The translations under genes were made by a program, and so were the position numbers. Source: Piliocolobus tephrosceles (lineage: Eukaryota; Chordata; Mammalia; Primates; Cercopithecidae). Taken from it: DNA of 64,000 nucleotides. The notes beneath the pieces are model-generated. The model ran no database searches. It was not told where the DNA came from and saw only the letters and a list, made by a program, of their open reading frames with translations. The number at the start of each line of letters is the position of its first letter. Position 1 is the first letter of the stretch. The stretch spans positions 118,401,100-118,465,099 of the forward strand of contig NC_045439.1 in NCBI RefSeq assembly GCF_002776525.5, read 5' to 3'. Positions 27,593 through 40,135 of this stretch are shown in pieces.

Positions 27593-28599
27593 GAATTAAA
27601 AAATAATTTGAAACTAATAATCTACTTAATTGAAACTTTTTTAAAGATTAGAAAATATTTTTAATATCTTTCAAATTTTTAATTTTAAATTTCCTGAAAT
27701 GGTGACCTCTTTATATTTCCTTGGCCAATGCTAACATATGATAATCACAGTTTCCAAAATACTTCTGAAATATTATATTCAAAATATGAGGGCTGTTTTT
27801 GAAAAATGATTTCCAGTCTCTCTTGTTAAGATGCCACATTTATGTTGAAGAGCAGTTGCAAGTTGTTTTTAAATTTTTTAAAAATGTTATGCTGTGTTTT
27901 CATCATTTATAATTTTAATCTTGGTTGACCAAAAATTCTTTCTGTTTTGCCTTTTTTGTTGTTTTCTTTTGCTTGCATTGTTAATAATTTTTTCATCTGT
28001 GTTTTTGTTTAGCTATTTCTATGCTATTTTCTACTTAAAAATATTTAATTAAAAACTAGGTAATATAACCCATGACTCTACTCAACATCCACATACATAT
28101 TACAGCTTGTCAGAAAACTCTGAGATCAAAATAAAAAACTGGGAGTGTAACTGCAATTTTCTCATCTTTGTAGAAATATCACTAATCTCTCCCAGTACCC
28201 ATAAGTTTTCTCAGATATAGGCATAAGAAAGGTGCTAATGCTAACTACATGTTAAATATTATTAAACCATAATTTTAAATTTTAATTAAACACATATAAA
28301 GATATGTTTTAAATTTATCTTTCTATTTTATATTATATTATGCTCCTCTAGGGTGCAACCCCCCTTGTAGAAGACAAATAGTTAAAGTACAAATCCAAAA
28401 TGCTGTGAAAATGAAACAAAACAAAGCAAGAACAGTCAACGTGGTAAGATGACCTGGAGACAGCTTCATGCATAAGCCTAGGTATGCTGCATAGTTTAGT
28501 TTGGCCCAGTCTCTGGTTGTACAAGAATTTAGTGAATGTGTTGACTTTCAAATTCTCAGGTGGTTTCTTCATACCTATGTTAACTCTAAGGTGGGTAAG
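27593..28599. other. AT-rich sequence, no gene recognised
   Basis: Nothing specific is visible. Confidence 0.5.
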
Positions 28600-29365
28600 T
28601 GTCATAGTCTCTTCAGGCTGCTATAACAAAATACCAAAATTTGAGTGGCTTATAAACAACAGAAACTTATTTCTCACAGTTCTGAAAGCTGGGAAGTCCA
28701 AGATTAAGGCACTGGTAGATTTGGTGCTGGGGAGAGCATACTCCGGTTCACAATGTCCTCTGTCTTTGTCCTCACATTGTAGAAGGGGCCAATGAGTTCC
28801 TGTATTACGCTGTTCTCGCATTGCCTTAAAAAAAACCTGAAACTGGGTAAGTTATAAAGAGAAGAGGTTTAATCGACTCATGGTTCTGCAGGTGGTACAG
28901 GAAGCATGGTAGCATCTGCTTCTGGGGAGGCCTCAGCGAGCTTTTACTCATGGTGGAAAGCGAAGCAGAGGCAGGAACCTCACGTGGTAAAACTGTGAGC
29001 AAGAGAGCAAAAGGGGAGGTGCTGCAAACTTTTAAACGACCAGATCTCACAAGAACTGACAGTATTATGAGGACAGTATTAAGGAGGATGATGCTAAACC
29101 ACTTACTAGAAACCTGCCCCACAATCCAATTAACTTCCACCATGACCCACCTCTGGCGTTGAGGATTACATCTCAATATGAGACTTGGGTAAGGACACAT
29201 ATCAAAACTATATCAGCTCAGGTGTATTTTGTAAGGGTTCTAATCCCATATGACCTAATATGACCTAGTCACCTCCCAAATGTCCCACCTCCTGATATCA
29301 TCATCTTGGGGGTTAAGATTTTAACATATGAAATTTGGAGGGACATGAACATTTAGATAATAGCA
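28600..29365 (-). mobile_element. MLT1 LTR (MaLR), split by a younger MST LTR
   Basis: The outer pieces 28600-28800 and 29216-29365 together form one MLT1-type solo LTR on the minus strand. Recognisable plus-strand text includes AGTGGCTTATAAACAACAG near 28643 and TCACCTCCCAAATGTCCCAC near 29270. Flanks GTAAG (28595-28599) and GTCAG (29366-29370) match at 4 of 5 bases, a plausible 5-bp TSD. MaLRs are non-autonomous ERVL-related elements that ceased activity long ago. The interruption at 28801-29215 shows the relative age. Confidence 0.85.
28801..29215 (-). mobile_element. MST-type MaLR solo LTR nested in MLT1
   Basis: The minus strand starts TGATATAG at 29215 and ends with the reversed TGTATTACGC block at 28801, the ends of MST/THE1-type LTRs. 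The reversed AATAAACCTCTTTTC-like poly-A block is seen as GAAGAGGTTTAATC at about 28861. Flanks GTTCC and GCTCA could be a mutated copy of one 5-bp TSD. No internal sequence is present. Confidence 0.88.
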
Positions 29366-30752
29366 GTCAGCATCTCTTAAAATTCAAATTATTCAGTCAG
29401 CTAACTCAACAACTATCATTTTGAAGCCATTTTTTTTCTATTATTTCAATTGAGATAAAATTCACGTTCATAAAACACACCTCCTTAAAACGTACAATGC
29501 AGTGATTTTTAGTATATTCACAAAGATGTGTATCAATCAACAGTTTCTAATTGTAGACCATGTATCACCCCAAAATCAAACCCCATACTTATTAGCAGTC
29601 ACTCTACTTTCTCAACTTCACTAACCCCTTAATCTATTATTGTTTTTATTTATTTACATACTCTTGATTAATATCAATGTATCATTTTGATATGACTTTT
29701 TGTGTCTGGCTTTATTCACTTAGCATAAAAGTTTTCAAGGTTAATTCATGTCATAGCATGTGCTGTTACTGCATCCCTTCTCTAACTGAGTAATATTTCA
29801 TCATCTGGATAACCACGTTTTGTTTGTTTATTCAGTCCATGAAATTTTGAGATTTTTACACTTCCTTGATATAAATAATACTATTATGAACATTTGTGCA
29901 CAAGTTCTTGTATGGGCATTTGATTTTTGATCATATATGTATGAGCACCTCTTTCAAATTATATGTTAATTCTATGTATAATGCTTTGAAAAACTGTTAT
30001 ACTCTTTTTCAAAGTGGCTGCAACATTTTACTTTCCCACCAACTATTTGCAAGGGTTACAATTTGTCCCTATTCTTGGTAATACATGTTATTGCCTGACT
30101 TTTTGATTGCAGCAATCCTAATGAACTTGAATCTTGTATCATTGTGGCTTTAATTCATATTTCCATCATGACTAATGATGTTGAACATCTTTTATAAGCT
30201 TACTGGTGTATTTTTCTTAGGAAATTTCCATTCAAATACTTTGTCCAAATTTTTAAAGTTCAGTTGTAAAATAGTATATACAGTCTGGATACAAGTCATT
30301 TATCAAACATATAATTAGTAAACATTGTGTTCCATTTTGTGAGTTGTCTTTTCATTTTCTTGGTGGTATCCTTTAATGTACAAAGGTTTCTTAATGTGAT
30401 GAAGTTCACTTTATCTATTTTTTTCTTCTGTTTCTTTTGCTTTTGGTGTCATATCTATGACAACATCATCTAATGCATTGTCTTGAAGGTTTACTTCTAT
30501 GCTTTCTTCTCAGAGTTTTATAGTTTTAGACATCATATATGTTGAATCTAGCATCCATTTTAAGTTGTGTTTTGTGTGAGATGCTAGGTAAGCATATACT
30601 TTCATTATTTAAATGTAGATATTTAGTTGTCAGAATGTTCAGAATCAGTTGTTGAAGAGGCTTTTCTTTACCCTATCGATTACCTTGACTCCCTGTATAA
30701 AATCAGTTGGCCATAAATAAAGGGTTTATTTCTAGAATCCCCATTCCATTTC

Positions 30753-32195
30753 TTTTTTTTTATTTTCTCTGTTGTTTTTTCTTTTATTTTAAGTTCTGGG
30801 ATACATGTGCAGAATGGGCAGGTTTGTTACATAGGTATACTTGAGACATGGTGGTTTGCTGCACCTATGAACCCATCATCTAAATTTTAAGCCCCACATG
30901 CATTAGGTATTTCTCCTAATACTCTCCCTCCCCCTTTTCCCCACCTACCAACAGGCCCCCGTGTGTGATGTTCCCCTCCTTCTGCCCATGTATTCTTATT
31001 GTTCGGCTCCCACTTATGAGTGAGAAAATACAGTGTTTGGTTTTCTGTTCCTGTGTTAGTTTGCTAAGAATGATGTTTTCCAGCTTCATCCAGGTCCCTG
31101 CAAAGGACATGAACTCATTCTTTTTTATGACTGCATAATATTCCATGGTGTATATGTGCCAAATTTTCTTTATCAAGTCTATCATTGATAGGTATTCATG
31201 TTAGTTCTGAGTCTTTGATATTGCAAATAGTGCTGCAATAAACATATTGTGTGCACATGTCTTTATAGTAGAATGATTTATAATCCTTTGGGTATATACC
31301 CAGTAATGGGATTACTGCATCAAATGGTATTTCTGGTTCTAGATCCTTGAGGAATCGCCATACTGTTTTCCACAATGGTTGAACTAATTTACACTCCTAA
31401 CGACAGTGCAAAACTGTTCCTATTTCTCTGTATCCTCACCAGCATCTATTGTTTCCAGACTGTTTAATGATTGCCATTCTAACTTGCTTGAGATGATATT
31501 CCACTGTGGTTTTGATTTGCATTTCTCTAACGACCAGTGATGATGAGCTTTTCTGCATATGTATATTGGCCACATAAATGTCTTCCTTTGAAAAGTGTGG
31601 GTTCATATCCTTTGCTCACTTTTTGATAGGGTTTTTTTTTTTTTTCTTGCAAATTTGTTTATGTTCCTTGTAGATTCCGGATATTAGCCCTTTGTCAGAT
31701 GGATAAATTGCAAAAATTTTCTCCCATTCTGTAGGTTGTCTGTTCACTCTGATGATACTTTGTTTTGCTAAGCAGAAGATCTTTAATTTAACTGATCCCA
31801 TTTGTCAATTTTGGCTTTTTTTGCAATTGCTTTTGGTGTTTTATTCATAAAGTGTTTGCCCATAGCTATGTCCTGAATGGTATTGCCTAGGTTTTTCTAG
31901 GGTTTTTATAGTTTTAGATTTATATTTAAGTCTTTAATCCATCTTGAGTCAAATTTTGTATAATTTATGTGTAAGGCAGGGGTCCAGTTTCTGTTTTCTG
32001 CATATGGCTAGCCAGTTTTCCCAGCAACATTTATTAAATAGGACATCCTTTCCCTATTGCTTGCTTTTGTCAGTTTTGGCCTTTGTTCTATTCCATTGGT
32101 CTATATATCTGCTTTGGTACAAGTACCATGCTGTTTTGGTTACTGTAGCCCTGTAGTATGGTTTGAAGTCAGAGAGTGTGATCCCTTCAGCTTCT
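30753..32195 (-). mobile_element. Younger primate L1 3' fragment nested in the old L1
   Basis: About 1.44 kb of minus-strand L1 3' end: poly-A (as a T tract at 30753-30785), 3'UTR, and ORF2 up to the region upstream of the C-terminal domain. The target duplication is CCATTCCATTTC (30741-30752) and CCATTCAATTTC (32196-32207), 11 of 12. Several stops and indels are present, including an expanded T run at 31630-31643. Confidence 0.92.
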
Positions 32196-32391
32196 CCATT
32201 CAATTTCATTGCTCTCTATACCTATCCTAAAGCCAGAATATCCCTGCCGTGATTACTGTAGCTCTGCAGTAAGGTTTGAAATAACAAAGTGTGAATCCTC
32301 CAACTTTATTCTAGTATTCCAAAACGATTTTGGATATTTTTAGTTGCTTGGATTTTCATATTAATTTTTGAATCAGGTAGAAAATTTCTGA

Positions 32392-32416
32392 AAATAAATA
32401 AATAAATAAATAAATT
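32392..32416. repeat. (AAAT)n microsatellite
   Basis: About six AAAT units. Confidence 0.95.
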
Positions 32417-32640
32417 AACATTGTGGCTGTGATTTTGATTGAGCTTGTGTTGACTCTATAGATCAATGTTGGGATTATTGCCAACTTAATAATATTAAGT
32501 CTTCAAGTCCATGAGAAAAAGTGGTCATATTTCCATTGTTAAGTCTTCTTAAACTTTTTTTTAACACTGGTAAAAATTGTCATAGGCAAGTACTTATTCC
32601 TGTATTGATTTAGATAATGTAAAATTATATTCAAGGGCTT

Positions 32641-33260
32641 TGGTAATCATCCTATTGAACTTGCAAGTGGGATATTGTCCTTTGCAGCATTTTATAGGCA
32701 TTTAAAAAAATCTAATTTGGAAGACCACTTTGCCGTCATGGTAAATGATTATATTTGTATTTAATAACAATACACAAATGCAAAAAAAATCAAAATCTTT
32801 TATAGTTACATGAATAGCTTTGGTTGAAGATCCCCCAAACATAATATTGGAGAGTTGTTGTGACATAATATTTATGATTAACTTCATGGTGCTTTCAAAA
32901 TAAGAGAATTATGTAACAGTAAATCACATATGTGATATTTCAAATGAATATTTTACTTACATTTTACAAGATGTTTGATCTCCAAATTCAACCTAGAAAT
33001 ATGTATTTAGAGATAATTTTTGAATTGCCTTACTAATTTCAGTAAAGAAAGAAACAAAACTTAGATAAAGTTCTCAATTAATAGTGGGAGGAGAAAGAAA
33101 TTGACAATACGAGTACTTTACTACCTACAATATAATAGCTATTCTGCAATACTATCTTTCATTCATTGTTTCTAAAATCTGAAACTTTTGTAGGTAGGTT
33201 TGCCAAATTTAGCACATATAGATGTATAAAATCTAACATAATTAGAATTTCAAATAAACA
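32641..33260. other. AT-rich spacer, no gene
   Basis: Nothing recognised. Confidence 0.5.
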
Positions 33261-33273
33261 AAGAATAATTTTT

Positions 33274-33570
33274 TTTTTTTTTTTTTCTGAGACGGAGTCT
33301 CCTTCTGTCTCCCAGGCTGGAGTGCAGTGGCTGGATCTCAGCTCACTGCAAGCTCCGCCTTCCGGGTTTACACCATTCTCCTGCCACAGTCTCCCGAGTA
33401 GCTGGGATTATAGGCGCCCGCCACCTCGCCCAGCTAGTTTTTTGTATTTTTTAGTAGAGGCGGGGTTTCACTGTGTTAGCCAGGATAATTTCAATTTCCT
33501 GACCTCGTGATCCGCCCGTCTTGGCCTCCCAAAGTGCTGGGATTACAGGCTTGAGCCACCGCGCCCAGCC
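33274..33570 (-). mobile_element. Young AluY of Old World monkey type
   Basis: A full dimeric Alu on the minus strand; its A-tail is the T run at 33268-33287. TSDs AAGAATAATTTTT (33261-33273) and AGGAATAATTTTT (33571-33583) match at 12 of 13. Few changes from the AluY consensus are present. Plus-strand readings CCACCTCGCCC, GCTAGTTTTTTG, CCGCCCGTCTTGG and AGGCTTGAGCC are variants I associate with cercopithecid AluY lineages, not with human AluY. This is the main species clue in the window. Confidence 0.93.
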
Positions 33571-33583
33571 AGGAATAATTTTT

Positions 33584-34848
33584 AATATAAGTATGTCCTA
33601 AATATTTTATGGATTATGCTTATACTAAACCATTTATTATATATCTGAATTTCAAATATATTGGTTGTTCATCCATATATATAGTCTGTTAACATAGACT
33701 TTATTAGTAACAATATAACAGACAAAATAAAATGCATTTGAATTCAAAATATTTCTTTAATAGCATAAGCAAAATGCCACTTACTAATTTGAAGTCACAT
33801 AAAAAGAGTTTGTAAACTCCTGTAAGCCAAGATCCTATCTGCATAGTTTTCTTGGAAAATGTTCTGCAAGAAAAGCTATAAAACGATTTTCAATATAATT
33901 TTTAATGCTTTATATAACACCATAACACCACGTGGAGTCTTGCATTTTACAGAAAACAATTTGACATGTAATTTCTTAGTTGATTTTATTTAACATTTGC
34001 AATTTCACTGTCTTCACCTAACTGAAAGAGGTATAATTTTTCTCCACTGAATACTGGTGAGAAAACTGAAGTTTAGATAAAATAATTGGTCAATGTCTCA
34101 CAGTTAGTGCTATAGGTACTACATACAGTTAAAAGTTAATTTGTCTTATACTAAATTCTATATTCTTCTCTTACATACTTCTTATGGTTTAAAATTTTGT
34201 GTATGACTTCCAAATTTCATAAATATTAGCTATCTACTTCACTGTATACACACATACCTGTACTTAAGCTATTAAGTATCTAAAACTAAAATGAACTGAG
34301 TAGTAAGACTGAAGATGATATTATTTCTAATTGCAGAATAAAACCATAGATTTTTTATAATTCACTAAGTGTTTATTCAGTTTTATTAAGTGGAAAGAAT
34401 AGTGAAGAATGAAATTGACTTGTTTATTATTTTAACCCTCCTAGAGATATTTAAAATAAAAATGTTCATCTATCTCACAATATGCATTTATTCCTTGAAA
34501 TGAAAACATTTTAAACTGACATTTAGATCACTAATTAAGAGTGAAACTTAATGTTTTATTGTAGTTAGAACTTTGTAAACTTGGTGTTCCTCAATATTTT
34601 CCCACGGTAAAAGAAACATTTATATTTAGAACAGTTCACAGCTTCCTAGATTTTTGGTATATAGAGAAGTGAAACCTTAGCACTGCTTGTCATTTATTGG
34701 GTGACAGTTAAGTTTCATTAAGATGACAAAAACTGCTTTTTTAACATGATTCCTTTTCAGTGACTGAACCAACCACAAATATCAATACATTAACAATGGA
34801 ATTTTGCTTTAGGCTGAATCTAGTTTAATCACATATTTTTTTTCCTAG
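33584..34848. other. AT-rich sequence, no gene recognised
   Basis: Nothing recognised apart from a long T-rich tract leading into the candidate splice acceptor at 34847. Confidence 0.5.
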
Positions 34849-34993
34849 GACATTCTTACTTTTAAGGTCCAAGACTATCTACTATGCATATATCATTGGA
34901 AAGCATCACCTACTAACCATGAGTCTATGATACCTTTTGAAAGCATCAAAGTGAACAATGAAGGCTTGTATTATCACTTTAAGAAACTGGCAG
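34849..34993 (+). other. Exon-like block between good splice signals (candidate)
   Basis: A run of pyrimidines, TTTTTTTTTCCTAG, ends at 34848 and forms a strong acceptor. The block ends CTGGCAG followed by GTAATC, a fair donor. The 145 bases between are open in the frame starting GAC ATT CTT, giving 48 codons (DILTFKVQDYLLC... at its start) with no similarity that I recognise. In that frame TAG lies directly before the block, so openness begins exactly at the acceptor. The frame stays open past the donor until a TAG at about 35071. No neighbouring exons were found. It may be chance. Confidence 0.2.
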
Positions 34994-37239
34994 GTAATCA
35001 ACATGGTAAATATACTACGTATTTAGAAAAAAAAAAAAAAACACAATAATCTACAACAATCTGGGCTTTTAGTAAGTTATATTTCAAAATTTTAGTACTT
35101 GCTATCTTTTCTGCTAAACTTAACAGTCTCAGCCCCAGGTTTAGCCAAAGGCAAAGCTGTGAGTTGTTTGAAATTTGCCTTTACACTTTCCAGGCTCCTT
35201 CTCTTGTCTTCTCTCAAAGCAGAATATCTCTGTTCTGCTATCACATGTCCTAGGCAATTAAGCTCTTAAGCATCTTTACAAACTATTTTTTTGGTTTTCA
35301 TTCACGATTTGTGCTATTCCTTATAGAATTAATTATTATTTGACATCTACTTTTTCATTTTTTAACATAAATTTAGTATATTCTGTGTAAGTTACTAATG
35401 CTAAATTCTAGGAAGCAAAGCTCCCTAAAGAGCTCATAGCATGTTGGCTACATAGAAACAAAGAAAAAACAAGAAATAGGGATATCCTAAAGCAAAATAA
35501 ATGAAATGGATTAAACCAGAAAGAGTGAGAACAACAGCAAAAAGCCAAAATGTAAATGTATGAGTTCCTGAGATTCATGTGGACTACCACTAGAAGAAAT
35601 AGTCATAATATAAAAAATATGATAACAGAGATGTCTAAAATGTTTAAAGTTGTCTTACAAATCAATATGAAATCCATATAAAGGTATACAAAAAGCATGT
35701 GGTATTTTCATATAAAAGACAATTATCAATAGCCATGTGAAAAGATGTTCAAATTCATTAGCAATTGTTAAAAGACAAAAACGGCTACAATGCATTATGA
35801 CTTTACATGGATCATACTGGCAGAAAGTTGACAAATTTCATATTACTAAGTTTTGGGTGAATATATAGCTATAGGGACACATATATTTCTGGGGAGGTCA
35901 CAAATTGGTTCAACAATTTTTAGAAAGTTATAGGATGTTATCCACTAAAATTAAATATAAACATACTCTACAGCTTAGCAGTTCAATTTCAAGGCTTAGC
36001 CTACTGAGAGATTCTTGGGCACTTGCACAAGTACAAACTCTTTAGCTGCATTGTTTATAAAAGCTAGTGACTATGAACAACTTAAATCTTTGATGTAAGA
36101 TTCAACAAATAAAATGTCATACAATGAATTACTTTAAAGATGCGAAAATACGTAAGCTATACTTATGTCATTATATAGATTACTAATGTGAATGAAAATA
36201 TTAGAAGATATCATTGCATGAATAAAAACAAGCAGCAGAAAAAGATATAAAATTTAACAGTATTATTTCTAAGGCTTCACAAATTTCCTCACGTATTTTG
36301 TACATTTGACAAAACAAACAAAGAGAAATGATAATGAGACATTCAAAATCCAGAATAAACACAAATTAGTTGGAAGTCTATAGAGTCTCTTAGGGAATAA
36401 TTGAACAAGTAGATTTAATATAATAATAATGACCTAATTCTCTAATCCTAAGTTCATGGGAGTTACTTTTATTGCTATATTTGAAGACTTGTGTGAGTGT
36501 GTAATATTTTATAAGACACCTAAAGTACTGAAAGATAAGCATACGTGAATTGGAAGAAAATTTTCACTGTTAACATGTATTCCAGATGAGAAATATATTA
36601 GGATTATAACAATGGAAAAGAAGGTAACAATTATTACCATTTGCAATAGATATGATGAAGTATCTGGCATAACCACAAAATTCAAGGAAAAGAACTAAAA
36701 ATGACTTAAGCAATAATAAAAGGCAGTTAATTACAAAAGTACAAAATTAATAAACATACATTACCACCATGTATGTTTCAAAACAGCTATGTAGAAACTA
36801 TTTTAATGAAGGCAATGTTACAATTTAAAGAAGTAACAGGAAAGATAAAATTCCTAGGAATAAACTTAACAAGAAATTTGAAAGAACTATATAAAGCAAA
36901 TTTTAAAACACTGCTGAAGGCACTAAATACATTTTGAATAAATGGAAATCATTATCATGGTTTTATATAGGAAAAGTCAATTTTAAAAGCTCCATTCTTT
37001 GTAACTTGATAAACTCTAGAAAGAATAAGACTAAAAATTTTTACCAGTTGATTTTAACATTTACTTTGAAAAAAGCAGACAGACAAGGATATCCAGACAA
37101 AATAAAAATTAAAAACAAAAACAAAAATAAAGATAAAAAAATAAGGGATACTAGTTGAATAGTTACTAAAATATATACATGAAATAAATATATATCAAAA
37201 TACTTCCTTAGTTATCTAAAATCAGTTTTTCTGGAAAGC
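34994..37239. other. AT-rich sequence, no gene recognised
   Basis: Includes an A15-type run near 35026-35041 and an A-rich (AAAAAC/AAAAAT)n tract at 37100-37143. No named repeat and no coding frame are seen. Confidence 0.5.
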
Positions 37240-38300
37240 AAACTCTGAGTTAGAGACTTGTGTGCAGGAAGCTTATTGAGGAATGAACTCAGGATAAACA
37301 CATGAGAGGGAGGAAATGGAGACAGATTGGACAAATGATGCAGGCAATTCCAGAGTATTCTTAGAGATGTTCCATCTGAGTAAATGAGGCTGTGGCTTTT
37401 AATCCTAGGATCAACCAGTGACTGAATGTGAGTTGTCTCCAAGGTGGGGATGTGGACTTAGTAAGAAAATACTCTGGCTGAGAATAATTTTCCTTCACAT
37501 TCCCAAAAGTGGTATAAGAGATTTGGATGTTGTGTTTTGGTTTTGGGTTCTCTCTCCCAGGAGAGTGGCTATCAACTCTAAATATGCTGTAATAGGGTTC
37601 CTGTGGAGGAACTGTGCATATTTATAGAGTGTGTTTCATGGGATACTTTTTATCTTGGCAGACAACCTAATGCCCAAGTGTGACCAGGAGTCCCTCTCAC
37701 AGAAAAGTTAATCACACTGGCAGACAACCTAATGGCTCTTGTCTCACCTATGTCCAGTTTATTTGTACCAACATAGCTACTCCCTAGGAGAGCCCTAACT
37801 GGGAAAGAAGTTAGATTTGGGTGTGTCAGTCAGGTGAGACACAGAGGATGCAACCCAACAAAACACATGAAATAACAAAAATAGCTTATTATTTACAAAA
37901 ACAGAGAGAAGAGTGCAGCACACCTTGAAGAGCCAAAAGGAAGGTGAGGGAGGTGTCCAGGACACGCTTGCCCAACCAGAAGATACAGAGCAAAAAAGAG
38001 ACAGTAAGGGACCTATAGGCACAGGCCTTTACTGGGGTCCATTGTGTTACCTAGGTAGATTTCCCAAGAGGAGTTCTAACTGGCAGATTTAGAGCAGTTG
38101 TGAGTTCCACGGAATTGTGCTGTGACCAAAAGTTGGTTGCTATGGTGTATCTGTGCAGTCTGTGCAGTGTGTTGGGGTCAGTGAGGTAAGACAGTCCATT
38201 GTATCTAGTTATCCCATATGGAGGTAGTCACCAGAAGGTCGTTGTATGAGGTAGATACTTGATCAATCACATTGAGAAATGGAAAGAAGTGGAGAACTGA
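37240..38300. other. GC-richer block, probably an old unrecognised repeat
   Basis: The block is clearly less AT-rich than its surroundings and has an LTR-like look, with a GCTTATT-type motif near 37885. A 17-bp direct repeat TGGCAGACAACCTAATG occurs at 37656-37672 and 37718-37734. No family could be named and no frame has recognisable coding content. Confidence 0.3.
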
Positions 38301-39039
38301 AAATTGTGTCAGGGATGACTAAGCCCATGCTTCTAGTATAGAAAGTTATTCCTATATTCAAATGGATGGTGAAGAGACATCAAATGATAAGAATTAACTA
38401 TAGTGGGCAGCATATTACAGCATCCACCACTAACTTGTAATGGATCTCCTTGCACCACTCATTTCTACTTACCTAATATAAAAAGTTCTAGAAAATATTG
38501 CTGTTCTGAAGCATTTGAAAGAAAAGTGGAAAACATGATAACCATGTACCCATAAGTGGTTTTACGTATATTTCCTAAGAAGGACACTGTGTCATATATT
38601 CACAATTACCAAAATCAGGATGGTAGAATATTGTTTTATCTATTCACTGTTTCTCCTTCTTCATATGCCCCTTTCTGCTTTCCTACTCCAATTGGTTTGT
38701 TATTCCCAATAATCCACTAACATCACCCTTGTAAATGTAGCCAATGCTTTGATGACATTGGCTGTTGACTATTGAGTTAGTTCTAATTCTCTTCTTTTTC
38801 TAGTCTCTTGGTAGCAACTGTTCAACTGATCACTCTTTATTATTATTGTTAATCATTGCTTTATTTTTACTTAGCCCATTGTGTACCACACTCTCTTGGT
38901 TCTATTGCTACTTCTATTGCTACTTCTATAGCAATAGTTTCTCAGAGCCCGTGCTGTTGCATCTCATCTTACAAACTCTAACATCTTGAGAGTTCAGGGC
39001 TCCATTATGAGCTTTTTCTGATTTCTATCTACATCCATT
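38301..39039. other. No gene recognised
   Basis: AT-rich. A short tandem repeat of TATTGCTACTTC lies near 38905-38930. Confidence 0.5.
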
Positions 39040-40135
39040 CTTGGGTGCCCTCATACTGTCCAATGAGTTTAAATAAATTGATGGCCTTCAGATTATTATC
39101 TCCTGCCATGACCCTCCCTGTGATTTCCAGACAAACATATCCAATTGCCTACTTGACATATTCCAACTGATATTTAGTAAACATCTTACATTCATCATGT
39201 AAAACAGAACTCTTAGTTTCTTCTTAATCTGTTTAAACCCTAGGCTTTTCAGTAAGAGGTATTTTCATTTCCTTACCCCAGGTGCTCAGGCCAAAAATCT
39301 AGTATCCATCCTGTATTTTCCTCTTTGTCTACTTTTCAGGTAATCTTTCAGCAAATATCAGATATTTTAACCATCAAACTATATTTTTTAATTCAATCAG
39401 AAATCTTCTATTTCGGATTTTTTCTAAGCCAAAATGATTTTTTCCCCTGGACTACAGTAATAACATCTAACCTTACCTCTTTGATTCTACTCTTGGTGTC
39501 TCTGTGTCCCTACAGTTTATTCTTCACTTTCTAGGAGATGAGATACTTTAAAAGAGAATATATTATGAGTTGCCTTCAACTCTCTAATGATTTTGGGTCA
39601 TACTTGGAATAAAATTTGAAGTCAGTAACATTTCCAAAGGGTCCTATAACATCAGACTTCTGCCAAAGTCTTTAACTTAATTTTCTATGACCCTCTACCC
39701 TGCTTATTCCAATCCAGCCATGCTGGACGTTTTGTCATACCTTGAACATATTAATCACATTTTTGTTTTAGAGCTTTTGCTGACTTTGTTACTTCTCTTT
39801 AGAATATCTCCCATGGAGCCACATGGCTTGCACATTCATAACATTAAGTTATCTCCTCCTCAAAGATGTCTTACTGGACAAGCCTATCACTCATCTCTAT
39901 TTCCTATTTGTAAAATATCTCAATCCCACATGACCATCTTGCATCTTTTACCATCTCCTTCAACCATCTCTATTTTTTTTAAATCTGGTTTCATTTCTCT
40001 TTAAAACATATCTTAATGGAATTATACTGTCTATTTATTTGATTATGGTATATCTTCCTGACTCAATAAAGGCAGAAATGTGCATTCTATTAAATGTTGT
40101 TACTTCAGGCCTAGAAAATAGCTGATAATATAAAT
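39040..40135 (+). mobile_element. LINE-2 (L2) remnant, long
   Basis: About 1.1 kb follows the 3' half of L2 in plus orientation with many changes. Landmarks are ATATCCAATTGCCTACTTGACAT (near 39137, cut short here as a landmark), the GGTGCTCAGGCCAAAAA block near 39280, CTGGACTACAGTAATAAC near 39448, and the 3'-end CTCAATAAAGGCAGAAATGTG region near 40063. L2 spread before the placental radiation and is inactive in primates. No open frame survives. It is long for a surviving L2 copy. Confidence 0.82.

Larger units (their letters stand above)
29430..32640 (-). mobile_element. Old L1 (L1MA/L1MB type) split by a younger L1
   Basis: Minus-strand L1 3'UTR and ORF2 at 29430-30740 resumes at 32196 and fades out near 32640. 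The 3'UTR text (for example CAGTGATTTTTAGTATATTCAC near 29503, shortened here) and the ORF2 text on both sides of the break are collinear, which shows one element. It is heavily mutated and has no coding ability. Confidence 0.85.

Noticed and set aside
28826..29200. A 124-codon minus frame and a 70-codon plus frame
   Set aside because: Both lie inside the MST-type LTR and have no independent support.
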